The notes: generated by a model not told the origin, from the letters alone. A DNA stretch of 64,000 nt from an uncultured Kocuria sp. (GCF_947500125.1 NZ_CANMRA010000007.1:1-64000), one strand, 5' to 3'; positions 16,869-28,031 are shown, counted from the first letter of the stretch. Made by a program: numbers and translations.

Positions 16869-18233
16869 TCACCGGCCGAGATCGGCCCAGCTCCTCGTCC
16901 GGGTGCTGTCCGCCGGGACCGGCCCGGCGTACGCCGGCTCGGGCAGGAGCACGACCAGGCCGGAGGCGATGCGGACGGCCCAGGGCGCACGGGCGTCCAC
17001 GGAGGAGGACAGGGCGGAGGACACGGGGGCGGCCCCCGTCCGGTGCAGGCGCGCCGCGTAGCCGAGGACCAGCAGGCCGGCCACGGCCAGGCCCACACCG
17101 ACCCAGGCGGGGGAGCGGTAGCCCCAGCCGGCGGAGATCACGGCGCCGCCGAGGAAAGCGCCCATGGCGTTGGCCAGGTTGAACGCCGCGTGGTTCATGG
17201 CGGCGGTCAGGGACGGGGCGTCCTTGGCCTCGCGCAGCAGGCGCATCTGCAGCGCGGTGCTGAAGAGGGCGCCCATGACGCCGATCCACAGCACGCCCAG
17301 GACGGCCGCGACCGCGGAGTGGGCGAACAGGCCGAAGAAGGCGAGGGCCACCCCGGAGACGGCTCCCGCGCCCAGGGCGGTCTTCTCGATGGAACGGTCC
17401 AGCAGCGGGCCCGCGAGCAGGGAGCCGGCGGTCATGCCCACGCCGTACACGGCCAGCACCCACGGCACCAGCGAGATGTCGAGGCCGCTGAGCTCGGTCA
17501 GGATCGGGGAGACGAACGTGTAGACCGCGAACATGCCGCCGAAGCCGACCGCCCCGGCCACGAGGGTCAGGGCCACCTGGGGCCGGCCCAGGGCGCGGAC
17601 CTCCTGGGACACGGAGACGCCGCCGGTGTTGACCGTGCGGGGGACCCACAGGGCGAGGGCCGCCACGGTCAGCAGGCCGATGATCACCACGAGCCCGTAC
17701 CCCGAGCGCCAGCCCAGGGCCCCGCCGAGCACGGCGGCCAGCGGGACGCCCACGATGTTGGCGACCGTCAGGCCGAGAGCCACCCGGGCCACGGCCGTGC
17801 CGCGGCGCTCGCGCGGCACCAGGGAGGAGGCCACCACCGCGGCGACCCCGAAGTAGGCGCCGTGGGGCAGACCGGAGAGGAAGCGCGCCACGTACAGCCA
17901 CTCGAGGGTCGGCGCGGCCGCCGACAGGACGCTGCCGAGGGTGAACGCGGTCATCAGACCCATCAGGAGCGTCTTGCGCTCCACCCGGGCGGTCAGGGTC
18001 GTGATCAGGGGCGCGCCGACGACCACGCCCAGGGCGTAGAGGGCGATGGCGTGCCCGAGGGAGGGGATGGAGGCGCCGAGGTCCTCGGCGATGAACGGCA
18101 GCAGGCCCATCGAGGCGAACTCGGTGGTGCCCACGCCGAAGCCGCCGAGGGCGAGGGCGAAGAGTGCGAGACGGGTGCCGGTGCGGTCCGGGGCGTTGAT
18201 CACCTGGAGCACGGCAGTGCGAGGTGCGGACAT
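16869..18233 (-). CDS. MFS efflux transporter, AraJ/Cmx type
   Basis: 454 residues, twelve membrane helices. The start MSAPRTAVLQVINAPDRTG has GGAAGGA at good spacing (ATG 18233); the further upstream start is not needed. The sequence LALGGFGVGTTEFASMGLLPFIAEDLG in helix 1 and GLPHGAYFGVAAVVASSL in helix 4 are typical of sugar-efflux/chloramphenicol-resistance MFS proteins of the DHA1 group. The exported compound is unknown. The last ~55 residues are a soluble tail longer than usual. Divergent from the GntR gene, which may or may not control it. Confidence 0.88.
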   Translation of the reverse strand: MSAPRTAVLQVINAPDRTGTRLALFALALGGFGVGTTEFASMGLLPFIAEDLGASIPSLGHAIALYALGVVVGAPLITTLTARVERKTLLMGLMTAFTLGSVLSAAAPTLEWLYVARFLSGLPHGAYFGVAAVVASSLVPRERRGTAVARVALGLTVANIVGVPLAAVLGGALGWRSGYGLVVIIGLLTVAALALWVPRTVNTGGVSVSQEVRALGRPQVALTLVAGAVGFGGMFAVYTFVSPILTELSGLDISLVPWVLAVYGVGMTAGSLLAGPLLDRSIEKTALGAGAVSGVALAFFGLFAHSAVAAVLGVLWIGVMGALFSTALQMRLLREAKDAPSLTAAMNHAAFNLANAMGAFLGGAVISAGWGYRSPAWVGVGLAVAGLLVLGYAARLHRTGAAPVSSALSSSVDARAPWAVRIASGLVVLLPEPAYAGPVPADSTRTRSWADLGR

Positions 18234-18564
18234 GGCAGATCCTTCCGTGTGGACCAAAGGGGGGTGTGGAAGGCGCGTCGTCGGGCCGAACTGGTTGAAC
18301 CTCCGACATTACGGGCGATGTCGAGGACCTCCAAGGGTTCGGGCATGTGATCTTGGACAGATCGGGTACCTGTGTGATATGCATCGCGCTCCCTTCCGTC
18401 GGGGTGGGGAGCGGCCCGGAGCCCCTGTCGTCGTCGGGCAGGACCCGGCTGCACGGCACGGGGGCGGTGCCCGTCGAGCGGGTCGGGCCGACTGCTATGT
18501 TTCCCAGGAGTCGACAGGCCTCCTCCGGGGGTCGCTCGGGACGCAGGACGGGCCGGGAGGGCAG
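18234..18564. promoter_or_regulatory. Divergent promoter region, MFS / GntR
   Basis: 331 bases. Holds an inverted repeat CGACAT-N8-ATGTCG at 18304-18323 near the MFS side. A candidate GntR promoter is TTGGAC at 18353-18358, 16 bases, TGATAT at 18375-18380. The reading frame of the GntR gene stays open through part of this region, but a good ribosome site only precedes ATG 18565. Confidence 0.4.
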
Positions 18565-19230
18565 ATGGGGCGAATCGACCCGTGGGGCGACGGTCTCCAG
18601 CCCGCGGAACTCTCCCGCTCCACCCTCAAGGACTCGACCGAGGCCCTGATCCGCCGTGCCCTGCTGAGCGGGGCCATGAAGCCCGGCGAGATCTACTCCG
18701 CCAACGGCCTCGCGGCCCGTCTCGGGGTGTCCAACAGCCCTGCGCGGGAGGCCATGATGTCGCTGGTCAACAAGGGACTGCTCGAGCTCGTGCGCAATCG
18801 CGGCTTCCGCGTGGTGGAGCTCACGGACCGCGACAAGCAGGAGGTCTACGACCTCCGCCGCCTCATCGAGGTGGAGGCGGTGCGCCGCGTGGCCGCGGCC
18901 GGCGTTCCGGCCGAGCAGGCCGCGCTGCTGCGGACGCTGACCGAACGGACCGTGGAGGCCGCCGGCGCGGACGGCATGCCCGAGTATCTCGAGGCCGACC
19001 AAAGGTTCCACGTGGCGCTCGTGGACCTGCTCGGCAACAGCCGGTGGACGGCGATCGTGGAGAACCTGCGGGACCAGTCCCGCATCAACGGCTCCTATCA
19101 CCTGCAGGAGCGGGGCCTGGTCCGGAGCAGCGCCGAGGAGCACCGGGGCATCACCGAGGCCGTCGTCGCCGGGGATCCCGAGCTCGCCGCGCAGCGGATG
19201 ATCCGGCACCTGGACTACGCCTGCCCCTGA
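18565..19230 (+). CDS. GntR-family (FadR/FCD) transcriptional regulator
   Basis: 221 residues. N-terminal winged helix: IRRALLSGAMKPGEIYSANGLAARLGVSNSPAREAMMSLVNKGLLELVRNRGFRVVEL (about residues 22-80). C-terminal FCD ligand domain, with DLRRLIEVEAVRRVA, FHVALVDLLGN and EEHRGITEAVVAGD giving the usual metal-binding Asp/His pattern. ATG with GGGAGG four bases upstream. It precedes the lysine/pipecolate operon on the same strand and most likely represses it through the palindrome at 19347-19360; the inducer would then be a pathway intermediate. Confidence 0.9.
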   Translation: MGRIDPWGDGLQPAELSRSTLKDSTEALIRRALLSGAMKPGEIYSANGLAARLGVSNSPAREAMMSLVNKGLLELVRNRGFRVVELTDRDKQEVYDLRRLIEVEAVRRVAAAGVPAEQAALLRTLTERTVEAAGADGMPEYLEADQRFHVALVDLLGNSRWTAIVENLRDQSRINGSYHLQERGLVRSSAEEHRGITEAVVAGDPELAAQRMIRHLDYACP

Positions 19231-19346
19231 GGGGCCGGGCGCCGGCCGGGCGCCGGCCGGGGCCGAACCGCAGAGCGGCCCCGGCGCGGGCCCCGCCTCG
19301 ACGACGAGCGTCATCCCTTGACCCGCGCGGACCGCCCGATCATGCT

Positions 19347-19360
19347 GGTTATCGATAACC
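19347..19360. promoter_or_regulatory. Likely GntR operator before the catabolic operon
   Basis: GGTTATCGATAACC is a perfect 14-bp palindrome and one of the few AT-rich patches here. It lies 65 bases before the GTG start of the oxidase gene and 117 bases after the regulator stop. Position and symmetry fit a GntR dimer site. Confidence 0.6.
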
Positions 19361-19424
19361 GATGAGGTGGAGTGGCTGGGCCGGACGGCGCACTCCGCAC
19401 GGAGCAGCGCCGAGGGAGGCCCCC

Positions 19425-20615
19425 GTGCCGGACCAGATCGTCCCGCTGGACCCGAGCTTCGCCACGGCCCAGCCACCGGCCGCCGACGTCGTCGTCGTCG
19501 GCGGCGGGATCATGGGCCTGAGCACGGCCTGGCACCTCGCGTCCCGGGGGGTGCGCAACATCGTGCTGGTGGAGCGCGCCGAGCTGGGCAGCGGGTCCTC
19601 CGCCAAGCCCCTGGGCGGGGTGCGAGCCAACTTCTCCGACCCGGGCAACATCGAGCTCGGCCGCCGCTCGCTGGAGGCCTTCCGACGGTTCCCCCAGCGG
19701 TTCGGGGCGGACATCGGGTTCCAGCAGGTGGGCTATCTCTTCCTCGGCCGGTCCGGGGCGGAGGTCGACGACCTGGAGGGAGCCACCTCGGTCCAGAACG
19801 CCCTGGGGGTCGACAGCCGCATGGTGTCCCCCCGCGAGGCCGCCGAGATCAACCCGCTGCTCGACCCCGCGGCGCTGGTGGGGGCCTCGTTCTCCCCGGG
19901 GGACGGATTCGCCGCCCCGGGCGCCGTGGTCGCCGCCTACGCCGCCGCCTCCGTCGAGCTCGGGGTGACGGTGCTCGACCGCACCCAGGTGGTCGACGTC
20001 CAGCGCACCGCCGCCGGCATCGAGTCGGTGACCACCCAGCGGGGGACGATCCGCACGGGTGCGCTCGTGTGCTGCGCCGGGGCGTGGAGCGCCGGGATCG
20101 GAGTCATGGTCGGGGTGGACCTGCCCGTCACCCCGGTCCGGCGCCTCATCGGCCTCACGCGCCAACGGCCCGTCGTCTACCCGCGGGTGCCCTTCACCCT
20201 GGACCTCTCGACCACGTTCTACCACCACAACTACCGCAACGGCCTGCTGCTGGGCATCTCCCACGAGCAGGAGCCCGGTTTCGCCCGGGAGTTCGACTTC
20301 GACTGGCTGCCCGAGCTCAACGCCGCCGCCGCCGTCTGCGCCCCGCAGCTCGAGAACCCGGACCTGGAGGGCGGCTGGGCCGGGCTGTACGAGAACACCC
20401 CGGACCGCAACGCGCTCATCGGCGAGGCGCGCGGGCTGCCCGGCTTCTTCTACGCCACCGGGTTCTCCGGGCACGGGTTCCTGCAGGGCCCGGCCGTGGG
20501 GGAGCTGGTGGCCGACCTCTACCTGGGCCGACCGTCCTTCCTGGATCCTCGCCGCTTCTCCGCCGACCGCTTCCGCGCCGCCGAGTCCGTGCTGCGCGAA
20601 GTGAACATCATCTGA
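19425..20615 (+). CDS. amaA: FAD-dependent oxidase (DAO family), probable L-pipecolate oxidase
   Basis: 396 residues from GTG at 19425, which has GAGGGAGG upstream. The FAD-binding fold ADVVVVGGGIMGLSTAWHLASRG is at about residues 21-43. The C-terminal GFFYATGFSGHGFLQGPAVGELVADL is the second FAD/active-site block of the sarcosine oxidase-like group. Catalyses oxidation of an amine or amino acid with flavin. The specific role is inferred from neighbours: a 2-oxoadipate decarboxylase and an aminoadipate-semialdehyde dehydrogenase follow, as in the Pseudomonas lysine pathway where AmaA oxidises L-pipecolate. Sarcosine- or other D/L-amino-acid oxidase remains possible. Confidence 0.75.
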   Translation: MPDQIVPLDPSFATAQPPAADVVVVGGGIMGLSTAWHLASRGVRNIVLVERAELGSGSSAKPLGGVRANFSDPGNIELGRRSLEAFRRFPQRFGADIGFQQVGYLFLGRSGAEVDDLEGATSVQNALGVDSRMVSPREAAEINPLLDPAALVGASFSPGDGFAAPGAVVAAYAAASVELGVTVLDRTQVVDVQRTAAGIESVTTQRGTIRTGALVCCAGAWSAGIGVMVGVDLPVTPVRRLIGLTRQRPVVYPRVPFTLDLSTTFYHHNYRNGLLLGISHEQEPGFAREFDFDWLPELNAAAAVCAPQLENPDLEGGWAGLYENTPDRNALIGEARGLPGFFYATGFSGHGFLQGPAVGELVADLYLGRPSFLDPRRFSADRFRAAESVLREVNII

Positions 20616-20655
20616 CCCGTCCCCCGTCCCCCGTCCCCCGTCCCCCGTCCCCGTC
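20616..20655 (+). repeat. 7-bp simple sequence repeat between two operon genes
   Basis: CCCGTCC/CCGTCCC units repeat about five times directly after the oxidase stop. The repeat ends just before the ribosome site (GAGGAGAGGA) of the next gene, so changes in copy number would alter spacing but not a reading frame. Confidence 0.8.
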
Positions 20656-20675
20656 CGAGGAGAGGAACCCCCACC

Positions 20676-22085
20676 ATGACCTTCCAGCAGCTGTGGCAGC
20701 TGCGGGCCCGGTTCGCCCGCCGGCTGTCGGTGATGTACGGCCGGGAGGTGCCGGCCTACACCACCCTGGTCGACGTCTCGGCCGCCGTGAACGAGGACCA
20801 CCTGGCCCGCCACGGCGCCGACGCCGAGCGCCTGGGCAGCATCGACCGCGTCACGGCCGAGCGCCACGGCGCGATCCGGGTGGGCTCGCCGCGGGAGCTG
20901 GCGCAGGTGGCCCGCGTCTTCGCCGCCTTCGGCATGCACCCGGTGGGCTTCTACGACCTGCGCGACGCCTCGGCGTCCTCCGTGCCGGTGGTCTCCACCG
21001 CCTTCCGCCCGACCGACCCCGAGGAGCTCGCCCGGAACCCGTTCCGGGTCTTCACCTCGATGCTGGCCGCCGACGACCCCCGCTTCTTCGACCGGGAGCT
21101 CCAGCGGCAGCTCGAGGAGTTCATCGGCCACCGCACCCTCTTCCCGCAGGAGCTGCTGGACCTGGCCGACCGGGCCGCCGAGCACGGCGGTCTGGCGGAG
21201 CCCGACGCCGAGCGGCTGCTGGACCTGGCCACCGGGTCCTTCGAGCTCTCCGCCGAACCGGTCGACCACGCCTGGTACCGGAGGCTCGAGGCGGTCTCGG
21301 CCGTGGCCGCCGACATCGGCGGGGTCCCCACCACCCACATCAACCACCTCACCCCGCGCGTGCTCGACATCGACGACCTCTACGCCCGCATGGAGGCGCT
21401 CGGGATCGCCATGATCGACGAGATCCAGGGCCCGCCCCGGTGGGACGGCCCCGACGTGCTGCTGCGCCAGACCTCCTTCCGTGCGCTGGCCGAGGACCGG
21501 GTCTTCCGCTTCGAGGACGGCACCGTGGGGCCCGGTGCGCTGCGGGTGCGCTTCGGGGAGGTCGAGCAGCGCGGCGTCGCCCTCACCCCCGCCGGGCGCG
21601 ACCTCTACGACCGGATGGTCGCCGAGACCGACCGCCGGCTGGCCGCCGGGGAGGGCCGCGGCGTCCGGGTCGACGTCGCCCGCACCGTGTGGGAGGAGAA
21701 CCTGCCCCGGACCGAGAAGGAGCTGGCCGTCCAGGGGCTGGCGTACTTCACGTACGCGCTCGACCGGGACGCCCTGGCCCGGGCCGGCGAGTCCGTTCCC
21801 GGCCCGGGCGTGAGCCTCGAGGTGCTGATCGAGGCCGGCGTCGCGGTGCCGCAGCCGATCGTCTACGAGGACTTCCTGCCGCGCTCGGCCGCCGGGATCT
21901 TCCGGTCCAACCTCACCGACGAGGGCTTCCGCGACGACGCCCAGCGCGGCACCGACTACGACCTCACCGTCCTGTCCGACGTCGTCGGCCGTCCCGTCGC
22001 CGACCCCCACGACCTGTACCGGCGTCAGCAGGACGCGTCGGTGGCCCGGCTGCGCGAGGAGCTCGCCGCCGTCGCCGCCCGCTGA
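20676..22085 (+). CDS. hglS: 2-oxoadipate dioxygenase/decarboxylase (DUF1338, HglS type)
   Basis: 469 residues, normal for the family. Converts 2-oxoadipate to D-2-hydroxyglutarate with O2 and Fe(II) in lysine breakdown. Family features: VFAAFGMHPVGFYDLRDA (about residues 82-99) with a metal histidine, PTTHINHLTPRVLDIDDLYARME (about 210-232) with the second, and the LRQTSFRALAEDR stretch near 264. ATG with GAGGAGAGGA upstream. It sits between the FAD oxidase and the ALDH7 gene, a set that matches amaA/hglS/amaB of Pseudomonas putida though in a different order. Confidence 0.88.
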   Translation: MTFQQLWQLRARFARRLSVMYGREVPAYTTLVDVSAAVNEDHLARHGADAERLGSIDRVTAERHGAIRVGSPRELAQVARVFAAFGMHPVGFYDLRDASASSVPVVSTAFRPTDPEELARNPFRVFTSMLAADDPRFFDRELQRQLEEFIGHRTLFPQELLDLADRAAEHGGLAEPDAERLLDLATGSFELSAEPVDHAWYRRLEAVSAVAADIGGVPTTHINHLTPRVLDIDDLYARMEALGIAMIDEIQGPPRWDGPDVLLRQTSFRALAEDRVFRFEDGTVGPGALRVRFGEVEQRGVALTPAGRDLYDRMVAETDRRLAAGEGRGVRVDVARTVWEENLPRTEKELAVQGLAYFTYALDRDALARAGESVPGPGVSLEVLIEAGVAVPQPIVYEDFLPRSAAGIFRSNLTDEGFRDDAQRGTDYDLTVLSDVVGRPVADPHDLYRRQQDASVARLREELAAVAAR

Positions 22086-22177
22086 GCACCCCGCCCGACC
22101 TCTCGTCCCGATCCCGAGCCCGCCACGGAAGCCGCACCCCGCACGAACGAGCACCCGTCAGCACCAGGAGGAGCACC

Positions 22178-23704
22178 ATGTCCCAGACCGTCCAGGAGAC
22201 CACCCTCGCCGCCGAGGTCCGCCGCGCCCTCCGGGCCTGCGGCGTCGACGTCGACGCCCTCTCCGGCGGGCTCGAGGCCCGCAGCCCGCTCACCGGCGAG
22301 GTGCTGGTGACGCTGCCGCGGGCCACCGGGGACGACGTCACCGCGGCCGTCGACAGGGCCCACCGGGCCTTCCCGCACTGGCGGGACGTCCCGGCGCCGG
22401 TGCGCGGGGCCGTGGTCAAGCGGTGGGGCGAGCTGCTGACCGAGCACCAGGACGACCTCGCCGTGCTGGTGCAGGCCGAGGCCGGCAAGATCACCTCCGA
22501 GGCCCGCGGCGAGGTCCAGGAGATGATCGACATCTGCGACTTCGCCGTCGGACAGTCCCGCATGCTCTACGGCCGGACCATGCCCTCCGAGCGCCCCGGG
22601 CACCGGCTGATGGAGACCTGGCACCCGCTGGGGGTCGTCGGGGTGATCTCCGCCTTCAACTTCCCCGTGGCCGTCTACTCCTGGAACACCGCCCTCGCCC
22701 TGGTCTGCGGGGACACCGTGGTGTGGAAGCCCTCCGAGGCGGCCGTGCTCTGTGCCCTCGGCGCCGACGCGCTGCTGCGCCGTGCCGTCGAGGACTGCGG
22801 TGCGCCCGCGGGGATCCACCAGCTCGTGCTCGCCGACCGCGCGGGCGGCGAGCACCTCGTCGACGACCCCCGGGTCGCGCTGGTCTCGGCGACCGGCTCG
22901 GTCCGGATGGGCCGCGAGGTCGCCCCGCGCGTGGCCGCCCGCTTCGGCCGGCTCCTGCTCGAGCTGGGCGGCAACAACGCCGCCGTCGTCGGGCCGAGCG
23001 CCGATCTCGATCTCGCGCTGCGGGGGATCGTGTTCTCCGCCGTGGGCACGGCGGGGCAGCGGTGCACCACCATGCGGCGCCTGATCGTGCACGAGTCCGT
23101 CGTGGACGACCTCGTCGAGAAGCTCGTGCAGGCCTACGGCACGCTCAGCATCGGGGACCCCCGCGAGGCCTCGAACCTGGTCGGACCCCTGATCGACGGA
23201 AACAGCCACGACGCCATGCAGCAGGCGCTGCGCGCCGCCCAGGAGCAGGGCGGCACGGTCCTGACCGGGGGCCGGCGGGTGCTGGCGGACGAGCAACCGG
23301 GCGCCTTCTACGTCGAGCCGGCCATCGTGCGGATGCCCGCCCAGAGCGCGGTCGTGCAGGAGGAGACCTTCGCCCCGATCCTCTACGTGCTCACCTACTC
23401 GGAGTTCGCCGAGGCGATCGAGCTGCACAACGGCGTGCCGCAGGGCCTGTCCTCGGCGATCTTCACCAACGACCAGCTCGAGGCGGAGCGCTTCCTCTCC
23501 TCGGCCGGCTCCGACTGCGGCATCGCCAACGTGAACATCGGCACCTCGGGCGCGGAGATCGGCGGGGCGTTCGGCGGCGAGAAGGAGACCGGCGGCGGCC
23601 GCGAGTCGGGCTCCGACTCGTGGAAGAACTACATGCGCCAGGCCACCAACACCGTCAACCACTCCGGTGAGCTGCCCCTGGCCCAGGGCGTCGAGTTCCT
23701 CTGA
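22178..23704 (+). CDS. amaB: Aminoadipate-semialdehyde dehydrogenase (ALDH7 family)
   Basis: 508 residues. Oxidises 2-aminoadipate semialdehyde (in balance with piperideine-6-carboxylate) to 2-aminoadipate with NAD(P). MLYGRTMPSERPGHRLMETWHPLGVVGVISAFNFPVAVYSWN-type sequence around residues 128-170 and LELGGNNAAVVGP (catalytic Glu, ~265) are characteristic of the ALDH7/antiquitin group; GTAGQRCTTMRRL holds the catalytic Cys at about residue 299. The C-terminal GAFGGEKETGGGRESGSDSWKNYMRQATNT is also ALDH7-like. AGGAGGAG upstream of ATG 22178; third gene of the operon. Confidence 0.9.
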   Translation: MSQTVQETTLAAEVRRALRACGVDVDALSGGLEARSPLTGEVLVTLPRATGDDVTAAVDRAHRAFPHWRDVPAPVRGAVVKRWGELLTEHQDDLAVLVQAEAGKITSEARGEVQEMIDICDFAVGQSRMLYGRTMPSERPGHRLMETWHPLGVVGVISAFNFPVAVYSWNTALALVCGDTVVWKPSEAAVLCALGADALLRRAVEDCGAPAGIHQLVLADRAGGEHLVDDPRVALVSATGSVRMGREVAPRVAARFGRLLLELGGNNAAVVGPSADLDLALRGIVFSAVGTAGQRCTTMRRLIVHESVVDDLVEKLVQAYGTLSIGDPREASNLVGPLIDGNSHDAMQQALRAAQEQGGTVLTGGRRVLADEQPGAFYVEPAIVRMPAQSAVVQEETFAPILYVLTYSEFAEAIELHNGVPQGLSSAIFTNDQLEAERFLSSAGSDCGIANVNIGTSGAEIGGAFGGEKETGGGRESGSDSWKNYMRQATNTVNHSGELPLAQGVEFL

Positions 23705-23922
23705 GCCACCGGTCCGGGGCGCCGGTCCGGGGCCGCCCGTCGTCCTGCGCCGGGGTGCGTCACGAGCCGGCGGGACCTGGCCGACCGCTGTCCGTCTGGC
23801 CTGGAGTCACCAGTGATCAGCACACTGCTGAACGGCGGTACGGGACTGTGCGGCACTCGGGCGCCGGCACTCGCGCCGTCGGCCACGGAACCGCGAACCA
23901 CCACGTCAAGGAGGCACGTCCC

Positions 23923-24498
23923 ATGACCGACACCCACACCGCGGGGCCGGGGGCGGATGTCATCGACATCCTCACCACCGACCACCGGGAGATGCTCGAG
24001 CTGCTCGGCCAGATCGAGGGCGCGCCGGACGCCGGCCGGCGCCGGGACCTGGCCGACACCGTGATCGCGGAGGTCATGCGCCACGCCGTCGCGGAGGAGA
24101 TGTACGTCTACCCGGCGATGGAGAAGCACCTGCCCGGCGGCGCCGAGGAGGTCGAGCACGACAAACAGGAGCACGACGAGCTCGTGCAGGTCATGAAGCA
24201 GGTGGAGGGCGTCGACGCCTCCGAGCCGGCGTTCCTGGAGCTGATCCGGGAGATGCAGTCCCAGCTGCGCCACCACATCGACGACGAGGAGTCCGACCAG
24301 TTCCCGAAGCTGCGGGCCCACATCCCGGCCGGGGACCTCGTGGAGCTGGGCGAGAAGGTGCAGAACGCCAAGAAGGTGGCGCCGACCCGGCCGCACCCCC
24401 ACGCGCCGCACTCCGGGCTGTTCCACAAGACCGTCGGGCCCGGTGTCGGCATGGTCGACCGGCTCCGGGACAAGCTGACGGGGCGGAGCACCTGCTAG
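23923..24498 (+). CDS. Hemerythrin HHE-domain protein
   Basis: 191 residues, soluble. Hemerythrin domains bind a di-iron centre and sense or store O2, NO or iron; members in actinobacteria are often stress-linked. Iron ligands visible: TTDHREMLELL (about 18-28), VMRHAVAEEMYVYPAM (His and Glu, about 50-65), EHDKQEHDELVQVM, and QLRHHIDDEESDQFPKL (about 115-131). The Pro/His-rich tail (TRPHPHAPHSGLFHKT) ends with a basic segment. ATG with AAGGAGG. Monocistronic, closed by a strong terminator. Confidence 0.88.
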   Translation: MTDTHTAGPGADVIDILTTDHREMLELLGQIEGAPDAGRRRDLADTVIAEVMRHAVAEEMYVYPAMEKHLPGGAEEVEHDKQEHDELVQVMKQVEGVDASEPAFLELIREMQSQLRHHIDDEESDQFPKLRAHIPAGDLVELGEKVQNAKKVAPTRPHPHAPHSGLFHKTVGPGVGMVDRLRDKLTGRSTC

Positions 24499-24528
24499 AC
24501 CGGCGCCGAGGCCTGCCGGACCTGCACC

Positions 24529-24584
24529 GCGCGGACCCCTGCCGGACGAGCACCTCGTGAGGCTCGTCCGGCAGGGGTCCGCGC
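24529..24584 (+). terminator. Strong terminator after the hemerythrin gene
   Basis: A perfect 23-bp stem (24529-24551 with 24562-24584; inner part CTGCCGGACGAGC) and a ten-base loop. It insulates the clpB promoter from upstream transcription. Confidence 0.85.
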
Positions 24585-24618
24585 CGTTCTCCGGCTGCCG
24601 ACGCCGGCGGAGGGGGCT

Positions 24619-24662
24619 GGAATACACCCTGTCGGTCCAGGGTTGAGTGGGATAGACTCAGG
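24619..24662 (+). promoter_or_regulatory. SigH/SigR-type promoter overlapping a HAIR (HspR) operator
   Basis: GGAAT at 24619-24623, 18 bases, then GTT at 24642-24644 matches the stress-sigma (SigH/SigR) consensus GGAAT-N18-GTT. GTTGAGT-N7-ACTCAGG at 24642-24662 matches the HspR inverted repeat CTTGAGT-N7-ACTCAAG at 12 of 14 bases. The operator begins within the -10 triplet, so HspR would block this promoter. The same pairing controls clpB in mycobacteria. Confidence 0.8.
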
Positions 24663-24745
24663 TTAGCTGAACTGCTCGGCCGCACTCACTGAAGAGCAGT
24701 GCCCGGGTCGGTTCGTCCCCGATCGCCCACACCCAAGGAGCCGCA

Positions 24746-27361
<2,616 letters not shown>

Positions 27362-27379
27362 GCCCCGGGCGGGGCCGCC

Positions 27380-27406
27380 GTGCGCGCCGCGGGCCGCGGC
27401 GCGCAC
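27380..27406 (+). terminator. Terminator after clpB
   Basis: GTGCGCGCCGCGG (27380-27392) and CCGCGGCGCGCAC (27394-27406) are perfect complements around a single G; flanking GGCC/GGCC pairs lengthen the stem. It lies 18 bases after the clpB stop. Confidence 0.7.
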
Positions 27407-27575
27407 GGCCCGGCAGGGCGGCGGGCCGCCGTCGGGCGGACCCGGCGACGGCCCGCCACCGCCGGACCCGGACCGGGTTCCGCCCGCCTCCCGTGAGGTT
27501 GCCGACAGTCCACCGCGCGGGCCGCGGACCGGGCGCAAGGGGCTGACAAACCATGTACCCTGGTCTCACGAACCA

Positions 27576-27604
27576 TTCATACGACATTTCCGGGGCCGTA
27601 CTCT
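27576..27604 (+). promoter_or_regulatory. Candidate promoter of the DUF3073 gene
   Basis: TTCATA at 27576-27581, 17 bases, TACTCT at 27599-27604, about 48 bases before the ATG. The rest of the 290-base gap after clpB holds only the clpB terminator and GC-rich sequence. Confidence 0.4.
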
Positions 27605-27651
27605 GTGCCTGAGTGCCGCCGTCCGGACCAAGAGACAGAGGGGGTCACGCC

Positions 27652-27876
27652 ATGGGGCGCGGCCGTCAAAAGGCTAAGGCGACACGGCAGGCGCGGGAGA
27701 TGAAGTACTTCAGCCCGCAGACCGACCTCACGGCACTCCAGCGGGAACTGCGCGGCAGTGAGCAGATCCCCCCGCTGCGCGAGCCGGTCGAGGAGACCGT
27801 CGACGAGGACGAGGACGACTACTCGGCCTACGTCGACAAGTACGCCGACGACTACGACGAGGACTTCCGCCGGTAA
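27652..27876 (+). CDS. DUF3073 family protein
   Basis: 74 residues. It begins MGRGRQKAKATRQAREMKYFSP, the conserved basic N-terminus of DUF3073, continues TDLTALQRELRG and ends in an acidic, Tyr-rich tail (DEDEDDYSAYVDKYADDYDED). These small proteins are widespread in actinobacteria and have no established role; the basic head suggests nucleic-acid contact. It faces purM convergently and is often found next to purine genes. GAGGGGG precedes the ATG. Confidence 0.9.
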   Translation: MGRGRQKAKATRQAREMKYFSPQTDLTALQRELRGSEQIPPLREPVEETVDEDEDDYSAYVDKYADDYDEDFRR

Positions 27877-27915
27877 GCACCGGGGACTCCGCTCGTCTCC
27901 ACCGCACGACGCAAC

Positions 27916-27942
27916 AAGGTGCCCGTCCAGGACGAGCACCTT
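27916..27942 (+). terminator. Intrinsic terminator of the DUF3073 gene
   Basis: AAGGTGC and CGTCC pair with GGACG and GCACCTT in a compact hairpin followed by TTCTTCG. Confidence 0.65.
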
Positions 27943-27969
27943 CTTCGCGTACCCACTGCACCGCACCAC

Positions 27970-28003
27970 AGCGAACGCCCCGCCGGCCGGCGGGGCGTTC
28001 GCT
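27970..28003. terminator. 34-bp perfect palindrome, bidirectional terminator
   Basis: AGCGAACGCCCCGCCGG followed directly by its complement. It lies 29 bases beyond the purM stop on the minus strand and behind the DUF3073 terminator on the plus strand, so it can stop both converging transcripts. Confidence 0.8.
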
Positions 28004-28031
28004 GTTCTCGCCGCTGCTTCCCGCGGCCGGA

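Noticed and set aside
18379-18564. 62-codon in-frame extension of the GntR regulator
   Set aside because: Open frame but non-conserved composition; ATG 18565 has an ideal ribosome site and starts just before the winged helix.
19367-23704. A 1445-codon open frame across the lysine operon
   Set aside because: It reads through the oxidase and 2-oxoadipate genes in the wrong frame, with runs of Arg/Pro/Gly typical of shadow frames in GC-rich DNA, and merges into the real dehydrogenase frame only at 22178.
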